DNA of 64,000 nt. It comes from Micrococcus porci (lineage in GTDB: Bacteria > Actinomycetota > Actinomycetes > Actinomycetales > Micrococcaceae). A model generated the notes under the pieces. The model was not told the origin of the DNA and searched no databases. It saw nothing but the letters and a program-made list of their open reading frames with translations. Of this stretch, positions 29,516 through 38,816 are shown piece by piece. The stretch covers positions 1,426,001-1,490,000 of the forward strand of contig NZ_CP083691.1 of assembly GCF_020097155.1 (NCBI RefSeq), read 5' to 3'. The stretch's first letter is position 1; every line of letters begins with the position of its first letter. A program made the translations under genes and the position numbers.

Positions 29516-30454
29516 TCAGAGGTTGGCGTTGTTCGAGTCGATGTCCAGCGTGGGGACGTCGAAGTTGAAGATGCCGGTGTCGAACGCGTTGTAGCCCTCG
29601 TAGTCCACGAGCTCGTACAGGCGGGCCCGGGTGAGCATCTGGTCCACCTGGGACTGCTGGGTGCCCTCCTCGCGGATGGCGTCCAGCACACGCTCCGCAG
29701 CGCCCATGGCCGAGCGGAGCAGGGTCACCGGGTAGATCACCATGGCGACGCCGGCGTCGGCCAGCTGCTGCCGGGTGAACAGCTCGGACTTGCCGAACTC
29801 GGTCATGTTGGCCAGCACGGGCACGCCCAGCGGGGCGAGCTCGCGACACACGGTCTCGAACTCGCCGATGTCCTTGAGGGCCTCGGGGAAGATCGCGTCC
29901 GCACCGGCCTCCACGAGCGCCTTCATGCGGGCGATCGCGGCGTCCAGGCCCTCCACGGCACGCAGGTCGGTGCGCGCCATGATGAGGAAGTTCGGGTCCC
30001 GGCGGGCGTCGACGGCGGCGGCGATGCGCTTGACCGCCGTGTCCAGGTCCACCATGTTCTTGCCGTCGAGGTGGCCGCAGCGCTTGGGGTTGAACTGGTC
30101 CTCGATGTGGCAGCCGGCCAGGCCGGCGTCCTCGAACTCCTGGACCGTGCGGGCCACGTTCATCGGCTCGCCGAAGCCGGTGTCGGCGTCGATCAGGCAG
30201 GGCAGGTCCGTGAGGCGGGCGATCTGTCCCCCGCGCACGGCCACCTCGGTCAGGGTGGTGAGGCCGACGTCGGGCAGGCCGAGCTCGTTGGCGAGGACGC
30301 CGCCGGAGATGTACACCCCGGGGAAGCCCTTCTCCTGGATCAGCTTGGCCGTGAGCGGGGTGAACGCGCCCGGGAACTGCTGGGCGCCGCCCTGCTTGAG
30401 GGTCTCGCGCAGGTCGATGCGCTTCTGGGCGGCGGTCTTCTTCGAGTACAGCAT
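29516..30454 (-). CDS. prpB: 2-Methylisocitrate lyase
   Basis: It cleaves 2-methylisocitrate to pyruvate and succinate. The 312 residues show the isocitrate-lyase-superfamily catalytic motif KRCGH with C126 and the metal-site aspartates of DADTGFGEP and EDQFNPK. The length is that of PrpB and far shorter than AceA. The ATG at 30454 overlaps the prpD stop by three bases on the minus strand, so it is tightly coupled; the longer open frame inside prpD is a shadow. Confidence 0.95.
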   Translation of the reverse strand: MLYSKKTAAQKRIDLRETLKQGGAQQFPGAFTPLTAKLIQEKGFPGVYISGGVLANELGLPDVGLTTLTEVAVRGGQIARLTDLPCLIDADTGFGEPMNVARTVQEFEDAGLAGCHIEDQFNPKRCGHLDGKNMVDLDTAVKRIAAAVDARRDPNFLIMARTDLRAVEGLDAAIARMKALVEAGADAIFPEALKDIGEFETVCRELAPLGVPVLANMTEFGKSELFTRQQLADAGVAMVIYPVTLLRSAMGAAERVLDAIREEGTQQSQVDQMLTRARLYELVDYEGYNAFDTGIFNFDVPTLDIDSNNANL

Positions 30455-31980
30455 CAGAACAGCCCCTTCGGGGCGGCGGCGAGGTCGGCCTCGGACAGGA
30501 ACGCCGGGTTGGCCAGGACGTTGAGCTGGTCGAGCTCGCCGGCCTGCAGCTCGGACAGGCGCTGCACGGCGTCCAGGAAGCGGTCCTGCTCCTCGGGGGT
30601 CACGACGCCCTCCGCCAGGGTGCGGAACTTCTGGATGTACTGCTCGCGGGCGAACGGGCGGGCGCCCAGCGGGTGGGCGTCGGCGACGGCGATCTGGTCG
30701 GTGATGACCGTGCCGTCCGTGAGGGTGATCTCCACGGCGCCGCCGAAGGCCTTCTCGGAGAGGTCGTTGGAGTGGTAGCGGCGGGTCCACTCGGGGTCCT
30801 CGACGGTGGTGACCTTGTGCCACAGGGCCACGGTGTCCGGGCGGGCGGCGCGCTCGGGGGCGTAGGAGTCCACGTGGTGCCACGCGCCGTCCTGCAGGGC
30901 GACGGTGAAGATGTAAGGGACCGAGTGGTCGAGGGTCTCGCGGGAGGCCGTGGGGTCGTACTTCTGCGGGTCGTTGGCTCCGGAGCCGATCACGTAGTGG
31001 GTGTGGTGGGAGGTCTTGATGAGCACGGACTCGACGTTCTCCGGGTCCATGGCCTCCGGGTGCTCGGAGTGCAGCTTGCGGGCGAGGTCGATCCAGGCCT
31101 GGGCCTGGTACTCGGCAGAGTGCTCCTTGGTGTAGGTGTCCAGGATGCCGCGCTTGGGCTCGCCCTGCTCCGGCAGCGGTACCTCGTAGTGGGCGTCCTT
31201 GCCGTCGAGCATCCAGGCGATCACGCCGTCCTCGCCCTCGTAGATCGGCACGGGGGAGGTCTGGCCGCGCATGGCGCGGTCGGCGGCCTCGACGGCCATC
31301 TTGCCGGCGAACGCCGGGGCGTGCGCCTTCCAGGTGGAGATCTCACCCTTGCGGGACTGGCGGGTCGCCGTGGTGGTGTGCAGGCCCTGGCCGATGGCCT
31401 GGAAGACGGTCTCGGCGTCGAGGCCGAGGAGGGTGCCGATGCCGGCGGACGCGGACGGGCCGATGTGGGCGACGTGGTCGATCTTGTGCTTGTGCAGGCA
31501 GATGGACTTCACGAGGTCCACCTGGACCTCGTAGCCGGTGGCGATGCCGCGGATCAGGTCGGCGCCGGAGCGGCCGGCGTGCTGGGCGACGGCGAGGATC
31601 GGTGGGATGTTGTCGCCCGGGTGGGAGTACTCCTCCGCCAGGAAGGTGTCGTGGTAGTCGAGCTCGCGGACGGCCACGCCGTTGGCCCAGGCGGCCCACT
31701 CGGGGGAGACCTTCTGGTCCACGCCGAAGACGGTGGCGCCGGCGCCGCCCGTGGAGACCGGGTGGGACAGGGCCTGGGCGCGGGCGGCCACGATAGGGCC
31801 GCGCTTCAGGGAGGCGACGGCGACGGAGGCGTTGTCGATGATGCGGTTGATGATCATCTCCTCGACCTCGGGGAGCACCTCGACCGGGTCGACGGCGACC
31901 TCGGCGAGCTTGTGGGCGAGCTGGTCCTCGCGGGCGAGGTTGTCGGCGGAGGGATGGACGCGGACGTCGTGCTTCTTCAC
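30454..31980 (-). CDS. prpD: 2-Methylcitrate dehydratase PrpD
   Basis: PrpD dehydrates 2-methylcitrate to methylaconitate. The 508-residue protein belongs to the MmgE/PrpD family ([33 protein letters not shown] region near residue 85, key residues [31 protein letters not shown] near 180; [19 protein letters not shown]). The GTG at 31980 follows AAGGAGCACATCA. It is the first gene of the operon and starts just after the gntR stop (the two overlap slightly at 31977-31980). Confidence 0.95.
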   Translation of the reverse strand: MKKHDVRVHPSADNLAREDQLAHKLAEVAVDPVEVLPEVEEMIINRIIDNASVAVASLKRGPIVAARAQALSHPVSTGGAGATVFGVDQKVSPEWAAWANGVAVRELDYHDTFLAEEYSHPGDNIPPILAVAQHAGRSGADLIRGIATGYEVQVDLVKSICLHKHKIDHVAHIGPSASAGIGTLLGLDAETVFQAIGQGLHTTTATRQSRKGEISTWKAHAPAFAGKMAVEAADRAMRGQTSPVPIYEGEDGVIAWMLDGKDAHYEVPLPEQGEPKRGILDTYTKEHSAEYQAQAWIDLARKLHSEHPEAMDPENVESVLIKTSHHTHYVIGSGANDPQKYDPTASRETLDHSVPYIFTVALQDGAWHHVDSYAPERAARPDTVALWHKVTTVEDPEWTRRYHSNDLSEKAFGGAVEITLTDGTVITDQIAVADAHPLGARPFAREQYIQKFRTLAEGVVTPEEQDRFLDAVQRLSELQAGELDQLNVLANPAFLSEADLAAAPKGLF

Positions 31981-32672
31981 TGATGTGCTCCTTCGAAGGG
32001 GGTGGGGGTCAGCAGGGTGGTCGACTCCGCGGCGCGGGCGCGCCGGGTGAGATGGGTGGCCGCGTGGTGCAGGTGCACGCGGGTGGTGGCCTCGGCGAGG
32101 TCGGCGGCGCCGGCGGCCACGGCCGCGGCGATGTCCGCGTGCTCCGCCGCCGACGACGCCAGGCGGGCCGGGTCGTGCGCGGCCAGGCGCCGCAGGCGGG
32201 CCAGGTGCAGGCGCAGCGTGCGCAGCGTGGAGACCAGGTAGGGGTTGCCCGCCGCGGCGTCGAGGCCGGCGTCGAGCTCGTCGGTCAGCGTGTAGTAGCC
32301 GGCCGGCTCGTCACCGGCCTCCAGGCGCGGGACCGCCGCGAGGAACCGGTCGGCGAGGGCGCCCATGGCGGCCGCCTGGTCGGCGTCGGCCCGCTCGGCG
32401 GCCCGCCGGGCCAGCAGCGATTCCAGGGCGATGCGCAGCTCGAACAGCTGCTCCGCCTCCTCGAGGCTGACGTCGGCGACGACGACTCCCCGGCCCGGCG
32501 CCTGGGCGGCGAGTCCATCGGCCACGAGGCGGGCCAGGGCCTCTCGCACCGGGGTGCGGGAGATCCCGAGGCGGTCCGCGAGCTCGACCTCGCCCAGCAC
32601 CGTGCCCGGGGGCAGGGTCCAGTCGAGGATCTCCCCGCGCAGGGCGGCATAGGCCCGGTCGCTGACTCGCAT
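31977..32672 (-). CDS. GntR/FadR-family regulator of the propionate genes
   Basis: The 231 residues have an N-terminal winged helix-turn-helix (about 5-70, [25 protein letters not shown]) and an FCD-type all-helical ligand domain (about 80-220), whose metal/ligand residues would be in [13 protein letters not shown] and [15 protein letters not shown]. The ATG at 32672 is chosen because a TACAGT -10 sits 6 nt upstream; the longer frame to 32810 is not conserved. It overlaps prpD by four bases, so gntR-prpD-prpB-prpC is one operon, divergent from prpE. Local control of propionate use is inferred from location; ligand could be methylcitrate or propionyl-CoA. Confidence 0.88.
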   Translation of the reverse strand: MRVSDRAYAALRGEILDWTLPPGTVLGEVELADRLGISRTPVREALARLVADGLAAQAPGRGVVVADVSLEEAEQLFELRIALESLLARRAAERADADQAAAMGALADRFLAAVPRLEAGDEPAGYYTLTDELDAGLDAAAGNPYLVSTLRTLRLHLARLRRLAAHDPARLASSAAEHADIAAAVAAGAADLAEATTRVHLHHAATHLTRRARAAESTTLLTPTPFEGAHQ

Positions 32673-32689
32673 GGCGCCACTGTATACAG
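32673..32689 (-). promoter_or_regulatory. gntR leaderless promoter with palindromic operator
   Basis: The perfect palindrome CTGTATACAG (32680-32689) overlaps the minus-strand -10 hexamer TACAGT (32684-32679), which ends 6 nt before the ATG at 32672. This is consistent with autorepression by the GntR protein, whose family binds TGTNNNACA-like sites. Confidence 0.68.
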
Positions 32690-32787
32690 AAACCCCGGCC
32701 GGTGTGAACGGGGGCACGGAAAAACCGCCTCTCAAGGGGTGAGAATCCGACGTGCGTGTGCGGGCGACTCCCGGCGGCGGCCCCTTA

Positions 32788-32797
32788 TGTATGCACA
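32788..32797 (+). promoter_or_regulatory. Second GntR-operator-like site before prpE
   Basis: TGTATGCACA at 32788-32797 differs by few bases from the TGTATACAG palindrome at 32681-32689 and lies near the -35 position of the prpE promoter. Confidence 0.5.
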
Positions 32798-32824
32798 TCT
32801 CTTGTGCCACGTGATCCGCGCCAC

Positions 32825-32830
32825 TATCCT
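32825..32830 (+). promoter_or_regulatory. prpE leaderless -10
   Basis: TATCCT at 32825-32830 is followed by 6 nt and the ATG at 32837; no ribosome site. Confidence 0.68.
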
Positions 32831-32836
32831 CGAGCC

Positions 32837-34780
32837 ATGGCGACCGACACCACCGCAGCCCCCCGCTCCTACGCCGACGTCCACCGCCGCTCCCTCGAGG
32901 ACCGGGAGTCGTTCTGGCTCGCCGCCGCCGAGGCGATCGACTGGACCGTCCCGCCCACCCGGGCGCTCGACGACTCCGCCGCGCCCCTGTACCGCTGGTT
33001 CCCGGACGGCGTCCTGAACACGGCCCACAACTGCCTCGACCGGCACGTGGCCGCCGGCCGCGGGGAGGAGCTCGCGCTCGTCCACGACTCCGCCATGACG
33101 GGCGAGGTCACCCGCTTCACCTACGCGGAGCTCACCGCCGAGGTCGCCCGCCTGGCGGGCGCGCTCGCGGAACGCGGCGTCGGGAAGGGGGACCGCGTGC
33201 TGGTGTACCTGCCGATGATCCCGCAGGCCCCGATCGCCATGCTGGCCTGCGCCCGCCTGGGCGCGGTGCACTCCGTGGTGTTCGGCGGCTTCGCGCCGCG
33301 CGAGCTCGCGGCCCGCATCGACGACGCCACCCCGGACGTGGTGCTCACCTGCACCGGCGGCATCGAGCCCAAACGCCGCGTCGAGTACCTGCCGGCCGTG
33401 GCCGAGGCCCTCGAAATCGCCGAGCACCCCGTGCGCACCGTCCTCGTCCACCACCGCGAGGGGTTCGCCACCGCCCGCGAGGACGTCGCCGACCGCGGCG
33501 GGGCGGAGTGGGAGGACTGGGCCGAGGCCGTCGCCGACGCCGCCCCCGCCGGCTGCGTGGACGTCGCCGCCACCGACCCGCTGTACATCCTCTACACCTC
33601 CGGCACCACCGGCCGGCCCAAGGGCGTGGTCCGCGACCACGGCGGCCACGCCGTGGCCCTGCGCTGGACCATGGAGAACATCTACGACGTCGGTCCCGGC
33701 CAGGTCATGTGCACCGCCTCCGACGTGGGCTGGGTGGTGGGCCACTCCTACATCGTCTACGGGCCCCTGCTGGCCGGCGCCACCACCGTCCTCTACGAGG
33801 GCAAGCCCGTGGGCACCCCCGACGCCGGTGCGTTCTGGCGTCTGATCCAGGACCACGGCGTGCGCTCCTTCTTCACCGCTCCCACCGCGCTGCGCGCCGT
33901 CCGCAAGGCCGACCCGGAGGCCGCGCTGCTGGCCGAGTACGACGTCTCCAGCCTCCGCCACTTCTTCGCCGCCGGCGAGCGCCTGGACCCGGAGACCCAG
34001 AAGTGGATCGAGGGCGTCCTGGGCATGCCGGTGATCGACCACTGGTGGCAGACCGAGACCGGCTGGGCGATCGCCGCCAACCCCGTGGGCCTGGAGGAGC
34101 TGCCCGTGAAGACCGGCTCGTCGTCGGTGCCCAGCCCGGGCTTCGACGTCGTGGTGGTCGACGGCCTCGGCACGCCCGTGGCCCCGGGGGAGGAGGGCAA
34201 CATCGCGATCCGCCTCCCGCTGCCGCCCGGCACCCTCCCCACCCTCTGGAAGGCGGACCAGCGCTACGTCGACTCGTACCTGACCGCCTTCCCCGGCCAC
34301 TACGCCACGGGCGACTCCGGCATCGTCGACGAGGACGGCTATGTGTTCGTCCTCGGGCGCACCGACGACGTCATCAACGTCTCCGGCCACCGCCTCTCCA
34401 CCGGCGTGCTCGAGGCCGCGCTGGCCTCCCATCCGGCGGTCGCCGAGTGCGCCGTCATCGGCGTCGCGGACACCCTCAAGGGCCAGCGGCCCTCGGGCTA
34501 CGTGGTGCTCAGGGCCGGCGTGGAGCGCCCCGAGCCGGGCGGCGAGGCCGAGGAGGCACTGCTCGCGGAGCTCGTGCAGACGGTGCGCCGCGAGGTCGGC
34601 CCCGTCGCCGACTTCCGCGACGTGGCCGTGGTCGAGGCGCTGCCCAAGACCCGGTCCGGCAAGATCCTGCGCAAGACCATGCGCCAGTTGGCCGACGGCG
34701 AGCAGGTCGCCGTGCCCTCGACCATCGAGGACGCCTCGGTGCTCGAGGACCTCGCGGCCGTCCTGCGGCCCGCCGGCTGA
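32837..34780 (+). CDS. prpE: Propionyl-CoA synthetase (acetyl-CoA-synthetase-like)
   Basis: It activates propionate (and probably acetate) to the CoA thioester. The 647 residues form an ACS-type ANL enzyme: AMP-binding YTSGTTGRPKG near residue 253, WWQTETGW near 400, RTDDVINVSGHRLSTG near 515, and the catalytic, acetylatable lysine in KTRSGKILRK near 613. The segment FGGFAPRELAARIDDATPDVV with GIEPKRRVEYLP is characteristic of PrpE/ACSS3 as opposed to Acs. It is divergent from the gntR-prpDBC operon and starts from a leaderless promoter. The upstream in-frame extension to 32756 is rejected for that reason. Confidence 0.9.
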   Translation: MATDTTAAPRSYADVHRRSLEDRESFWLAAAEAIDWTVPPTRALDDSAAPLYRWFPDGVLNTAHNCLDRHVAAGRGEELALVHDSAMTGEVTRFTYAELTAEVARLAGALAERGVGKGDRVLVYLPMIPQAPIAMLACARLGAVHSVVFGGFAPRELAARIDDATPDVVLTCTGGIEPKRRVEYLPAVAEALEIAEHPVRTVLVHHREGFATAREDVADRGGAEWEDWAEAVADAAPAGCVDVAATDPLYILYTSGTTGRPKGVVRDHGGHAVALRWTMENIYDVGPGQVMCTASDVGWVVGHSYIVYGPLLAGATTVLYEGKPVGTPDAGAFWRLIQDHGVRSFFTAPTALRAVRKADPEAALLAEYDVSSLRHFFAAGERLDPETQKWIEGVLGMPVIDHWWQTETGWAIAANPVGLEELPVKTGSSSVPSPGFDVVVVDGLGTPVAPGEEGNIAIRLPLPPGTLPTLWKADQRYVDSYLTAFPGHYATGDSGIVDEDGYVFVLGRTDDVINVSGHRLSTGVLEAALASHPAVAECAVIGVADTLKGQRPSGYVVLRAGVERPEPGGEAEEALLAELVQTVRREVGPVADFRDVAVVEALPKTRSGKILRKTMRQLADGEQVAVPSTIEDASVLEDLAAVLRPAG

Positions 34781-34783
34781 GCA

Positions 34784-34840
34784 CCTTCCGCATGAGCGGG
34801 CCCCGCCCGTGGAACGGGCGGGGCCCGCTCATGCGGAAGG
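34784..34840. terminator. Very long perfect hairpin, bidirectional terminator
   Basis: Arms 34784-34810 and 34814-34840 are perfectly complementary over 27 bp with the 3-nt loop GGA. It starts 3 bp after the prpE stop, and its right arm reaches into the last codons of the convergent response regulator gene (stop at 34829), so it can end transcription from both sides. Confidence 0.85.
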
Positions 34841-35554
34841 GGCCCCCGGTGCCCAGACGTACTCCTGTTCGGGGCGCCCGCGGCCGCCGTGCCGTGCGCG
34901 ACGGCGCACCCGACCGATCCGCTCGAGGTGCTCCAGGTAGCGCCGCGCCGTGACGCGGGACAGGCCCAGCCCGGCGGCGGCCTCGGAGGCGCTGCGGCCG
35001 CCGTCGGCATCGTGCACCAGGTCGAGGACCGCCTGGAGGGTGCCCGCCGAGAGGCCCTTGGGGAGTTCCTCCACGCCCCGTCGCTGACCGGCGCGGAACA
35101 CGTCGTCCACGTGCTCCTGGCCGGACAGCCGCCCCGGCCCCGCGAGCAGCGCGGCCGCGCTGCGGAACCCCGTCATCCGCTGGGCGAACGCCTCGAACCC
35201 GAACGGCTTGACCAGGTACTGGACGACGCCGAGGGCGATCGCCCGCCGCACCACGGAGAGCTCCGTGGCGGCGGTGAGGGCGAGGACCCCGCCCTGGAAG
35301 CCCGCCGCGCGCAGCTGCTGCAGCAGGTCCAGGCCGTGGCCGTCCGGCAGGTTCATGTCCAGCAGGAGCACGTCGAAGGGGAAGCGGCCGTCGCGGTCGA
35401 GCGCCGCGGCCACGAGACGCCGCGCCGCGTCCACCGTGCCCACTGCACCTACCACCGTGAACCCGGGCAGGCGGGTCACGTGGTCCGCGCACGTCTGTGC
35501 GGTGAGCTCCTCGTCCTCGACGATCAGCACCCGGTAGGGCCGTTCCGCGCTCAT
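34829..35554 (-). CDS. CitB/DcuR-family response regulator
   Basis: The 241-residue protein has a receiver domain (about 7-125) with the phosphorylated aspartate in LLLDMNLPDG and the switch lysine in YLVKPFGFEAF, and a C-terminal winged-helix output domain (about 170-235, SASEAAAGLGLSRVTARRYLEHLERIG, key HTH LGLSRVTARRYLE) like CitB, DcuR and CitT. The ATG at 35554 overlaps the kinase stop by four bases. With the adjacent C4-dicarboxylate symporter it probably answers external dicarboxylates. Its last codons lie inside the terminator stem shared with prpE. Confidence 0.9.
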   Translation of the reverse strand: MSAERPYRVLIVEDEELTAQTCADHVTRLPGFTVVGAVGTVDAARRLVAAALDRDGRFPFDVLLLDMNLPDGHGLDLLQQLRAAGFQGGVLALTAATELSVVRRAIALGVVQYLVKPFGFEAFAQRMTGFRSAAALLAGPGRLSGQEHVDDVFRAGQRRGVEELPKGLSAGTLQAVLDLVHDADGGRSASEAAAGLGLSRVTARRYLEHLERIGRVRRRARHGGRGRPEQEYVWAPGAPSA

Positions 35555-37176
35555 GCCGCCTCCCCGTCCTGCTCGGGCCCCGCGGGCGGGACCTCCACCG
35601 TGAACACCGTGCCGGAGTCCGTCGCCACCTCGACGACGCCGCCCGCCTGGGACGCGATGCTGCGCACCAGGGCCAGGCCCATGCCGCGGCCCGCGATCCC
35701 GGCCGGCTTGGTGCTCCACCCCGGCTCGAACACGCGGTCCCCGTCCGGATCGAGGCCGGGCCCGCCGTCAGCCACCTGTACGAGGAGGCCGTCGGCGTCG
35801 CACGTGACGTCCGCGTCCACCCAGCGGCCGGCCGGCTCGGCGGCGTCCGCGGCGGCGTCGAGGGCGTTGTCCACCAGGTTGCCCACCACCGAGACGAGGT
35901 CGAGTGCGGCCAGGGGTGCGGGCGCCGACAGGCGCACGGCGTAGGTCAGCTCCACGCCGCGCTCCGCGGCCTGCGCGGCCTTGGCCTCCAGCAGGGCGGA
36001 GACGACGTCCTCGGCGTCCTGGTCGGGGCGGCGGTGCCGGGTGAGCACGTCGCGGGCGGCGTCCGTGCGCCCGGAGTCCAGCAGCGCCAGCGCGGTGTGC
36101 AGCTGGTTGGCGTGCTCGTGCGTCTGCGAGCGCAGCGCGGCGGTGAGCGTCCGGGACAGGGCGAGGTCGTCGGTGAGCCGCTGCAGGTCCGTGCGGTCGT
36201 GCAGCATCAGGACCCGGGTGCCGGCGGGGGCGGGGGAGATCCCCTCGCGGGCGGCGTCGTCCACGGCCCCGCCCCGCCGCGGGCGGGCCGCGCCCAGCAC
36301 GCGCTGCCGGACCACGAACAGGCGGTCGCCGACGCGCGCCGGGAAGTCCGCGTCGGCGTGCTCCTCGAGTGCCCGGGCCAGCTCCTCGGGGAGGCGGGCG
36401 GCCGCAGGGACCGTGCCGTCCTCCGTGCGGGCCGGCAGCCCCAGCGCGTGCACGGCGGCGGCGTTGTGCTGGCGGATGCTCCCGTCCGGCGCGAGCACCA
36501 CGAGCGAGGCCTCCAGCGAGTCCATCGCGGCGGCGGAGAGCAGGAACGACTCGGCCAGGTCCTCGGGACCCCGCCCCAGGGTGACGCGGTGCAGGTAGCG
36601 CGCCACGAGGAGGGCCGCGCCGAGGCCCGCGGCGAGGGTGAGCGCGAACGTCACCGCAAGGCGCGGCAGCTGGGCGGACGCGGCGACCTCCAGCTCGGAG
36701 ACCCGCACCCCCATGGTGAGGACCCCGACGACGGCGCCCTCGGCGTCGCGGACGGGCACGAGCGCCCGCACCGAGATGCCGGCCGGACCCGTCGCCGAGA
36801 CCTCCGTCCAGGACTCCCCGGCGAGCGCCCGGTCCACGGGGGCCGGATAGGCCGTGCCGACCTGCTCCGGACGCCAGCTCGCCACCCGCGTGCCCCGCGC
36901 GTCGAGCAGAGTCAGCCAGGAGACCCCCGCGTCGTCCACCACCGAGGGGATGCGCGCCTGCAGCGCCGCGGCCCCGGCAGGGGAGCCGAGGGCGTCCACG
37001 ACGACCTCCTCCCGGGCGGCCAGGCGAGCGACGCCGAGCACGTGCCGCTCCTCCACCACGAAGGTGGCATCCCGGGCCTGCCGCCAGCCGGCCCAGCCGC
37101 TGAACACCGCGATCACGGACAGCAGCAGCACGAGGCTGGCCGCCACGCGGCGGGCGATGGACCAGGGGTGGCGCAC
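35551..37176 (-). CDS. CitA/DcuS-family sensor histidine kinase
   Basis: The 541 residues show TM1 (about 8-28), an extracytoplasmic PAS-like sensor domain of about 130 residues, TM2 (about 172-195, [20 protein letters not shown]), a cytoplasmic PAS domain (about 215-330, longer than usual because of an Arg/Gly/Ala insert), the phospho-acceptor region SQTHEHANQLHTALALL and the ATPase domain (NLVDNALDAA, DGGPG, GRGMGLALV). This is the CitA/DcuS plan. The GTG at 37176 follows AGAGGAGCAGCC. A tandem 10-bp repeat sits just upstream. It forms an operon with the response regulator and is divergent from the symporter gene. Confidence 0.9.
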   Translation of the reverse strand: MRHPWSIARRVAASLVLLLSVIAVFSGWAGWRQARDATFVVEERHVLGVARLAAREEVVVDALGSPAGAAALQARIPSVVDDAGVSWLTLLDARGTRVASWRPEQVGTAYPAPVDRALAGESWTEVSATGPAGISVRALVPVRDAEGAVVGVLTMGVRVSELEVAASAQLPRLAVTFALTLAAGLGAALLVARYLHRVTLGRGPEDLAESFLLSAAAMDSLEASLVVLAPDGSIRQHNAAAVHALGLPARTEDGTVPAAARLPEELARALEEHADADFPARVGDRLFVVRQRVLGAARPRRGGAVDDAAREGISPAPAGTRVLMLHDRTDLQRLTDDLALSRTLTAALRSQTHEHANQLHTALALLDSGRTDAARDVLTRHRRPDQDAEDVVSALLEAKAAQAAERGVELTYAVRLSAPAPLAALDLVSVVGNLVDNALDAAADAAEPAGRWVDADVTCDADGLLVQVADGGPGLDPDGDRVFEPGWSTKPAGIAGRGMGLALVRSIASQAGGVVEVATDSGTVFTVEVPPAGPEQDGEAA

Positions 37177-37190
37177 GGCTGCTCCTCTTT

Positions 37191-37210
37191 TGCTCTGCGC
37201 TGCTCTGCGC
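37191..37210. repeat. Tandem 10-bp direct repeat before the sensor kinase
   Basis: TGCTCTGCGC is present twice without a gap (37191-37200 and 37201-37210), one helical turn apart, between the divergent kinase and symporter genes. A response-regulator site is possible. Confidence 0.5.
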
Positions 37211-37372
37211 CGCTCGGCGCTGAAGGACTCGGCGTCGTCCTCCCCCCGATCGTCTCCCGGGAGGGCGGGGTGTGACCACTATGACCGCAAGGGTGACGCG
37301 GGCCACCCCGCCGGGGGACGGTGGAGCCGTCCCCGCCGTCCGCAGGCGGGTCTTGCGAAGAAAGGCGGTGCC

Positions 37373-38737
37373 ATGACGCACGCATCCCCCGCCGAGGCGG
37401 TCCCGGTCAAGAAGAAGGACCGGACCCACTGGCTCTACATCAGCGTGATCGCCTCGGTGATCCTGGGCGCCGCCGTGGGCCTGCTGTTCCCGGAGTTCGG
37501 CAAGTCCCTCAAGCCCCTGGGCGACGGCTTCGTCTCCCTCATCAAGATGATGATCGGCCCGGTCATCTTCTGCACGATCGTGCTGGGCATCGGGTCCATC
37601 GCGAAGGCCGCCACGGTCGGCAAGGTCGGCGGCCTGGCGCTGCTGTACTTCATCACGATGTCCACGTTCGCGCTGGCCATCGGCCTCGTGGTCGGCAACT
37701 TCGTGCACCCGGGCGAGGGCCTCAAGCTCACCCCCTACGACCCGAACAAGCCGAAGGCCCCCCTGGACTCCACGGTCCAGTTCCTCCTGGACATCATCCC
37801 GGGCTCCATGCCCGTGCTGCCCGTGCTGTTCGTCGCCCTGCTCGTGGGCTTCGCGCTCCAGCAGATGGGCCCCGCCGGCGCCCCGCTGCTGCGCGGCCTG
37901 ACCCTGATCCAGGGCGTCGTCTTCCGCATCCTCATGATGATCATGTGGGTCGCCCCGCTGGGCGCGTTCGGCGCGATCGCCGCCGTCGTCGGCTCCACCG
38001 GCTGGTCCGCCATCGGCGCGATGCTCCTCCTGATGGGCGCCTTCTACCTGACCTGCATCCTGTTCATCACCCTCGTGCTCGGCACGATCCTCAAGGTCGT
38101 CACCGGGCTGAACATCTTCTCCCTGCTCAAGTACCTGGGCCGCGAGTACCTGCTGATCTTCGCCACCAGCTCCTCCGAGTCCGCCCTGCCCCGCCTCATC
38201 GCCAAGATGGAGCACGCCGGCGTGGACAAGTCCGTGGTCGGGGTGACCGTGCCCACCGGCTATTCCTTCAACCTGGACGGCACCGCCATCTACCTCACGA
38301 TGGCCGCCCTGTTCGTCTCCAACGCCATGGGCATGGAGATGAACCTCGGCGAGCAGGTCGGCCTGCTCCTCTTCATGATCATCGCCTCCAAGGGCGCCGC
38401 CGGCGTCACCGGCGCGGGCCTGGCCACCTTGGCGGCCGGCCTGCAGGCGCACCGTCCGGAGCTGCTGGGCGGCATGGGCGTGATCGTGGGCATCGACAAG
38501 TTCATGTCGGAGGCCCGCGCGCTCACCAACTTCACCGGCAACGCCGTCGCCACCCTGCTCATCGGCCAGTGGGTCGGCGAGCTCGACGGGGACCGCGCCC
38601 GCCGCGTGCTCGGCGGCGAGCTGAAGTTCGACGAGGCCATGGTCGCCGGCCACGGCGACGCCGTCTTGGAGGACGCCAAGGCGCACCCCTCGATGGTCGA
38701 GCAGACCGGCGGCAGCCACGCCGCCTCCACGTACTGA
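37373..38737 (+). CDS. dctA: C4-dicarboxylate/proton (sodium) symporter, DAACS family
   Basis: A membrane symporter for succinate, fumarate and malate, or possibly glutamate/aspartate. The 454 residues carry the family marks: serine-rich ATSSSESALPRL near residue 265, the GYSFNLDGTAIYLTMAALF segment near 295, and the substrate-binding FMSEARALTNFTGNAVATLL near 378, with about eight hydrophobic helices and two hairpins. The DctA-like assignment over GltP is supported by the neighbouring CitA/DcuS system. The ATG at 37373 follows GAAAGGCGGTGCC. It is divergent from the two-component genes and is likely their target. Confidence 0.88.
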   Translation: MTHASPAEAVPVKKKDRTHWLYISVIASVILGAAVGLLFPEFGKSLKPLGDGFVSLIKMMIGPVIFCTIVLGIGSIAKAATVGKVGGLALLYFITMSTFALAIGLVVGNFVHPGEGLKLTPYDPNKPKAPLDSTVQFLLDIIPGSMPVLPVLFVALLVGFALQQMGPAGAPLLRGLTLIQGVVFRILMMIMWVAPLGAFGAIAAVVGSTGWSAIGAMLLLMGAFYLTCILFITLVLGTILKVVTGLNIFSLLKYLGREYLLIFATSSSESALPRLIAKMEHAGVDKSVVGVTVPTGYSFNLDGTAIYLTMAALFVSNAMGMEMNLGEQVGLLLFMIIASKGAAGVTGAGLATLAAGLQAHRPELLGGMGVIVGIDKFMSEARALTNFTGNAVATLLIGQWVGELDGDRARRVLGGELKFDEAMVAGHGDAVLEDAKAHPSMVEQTGGSHAASTY

Positions 38738-38751
38738 CCCGACCGGTCGAC

Positions 38752-38803
38752 GACGCCGCCGGCCCGGCATCAGGATCGCTCCTGGTGCCGGGTCGGCGGC
38801 GTC
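38752..38803. terminator. Terminator between dctA and the SUMF1 gene
   Basis: Outer arms 38752-38760 and 38795-38803 pair perfectly and the interior (GGCCCGGCATCAGGA with TCCTGGTGCCGGGTC) extends the stem with a TCGC loop. It serves the two convergent genes. Confidence 0.8.
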
Positions 38804-38816
38804 TGTGCCTCCCGGC

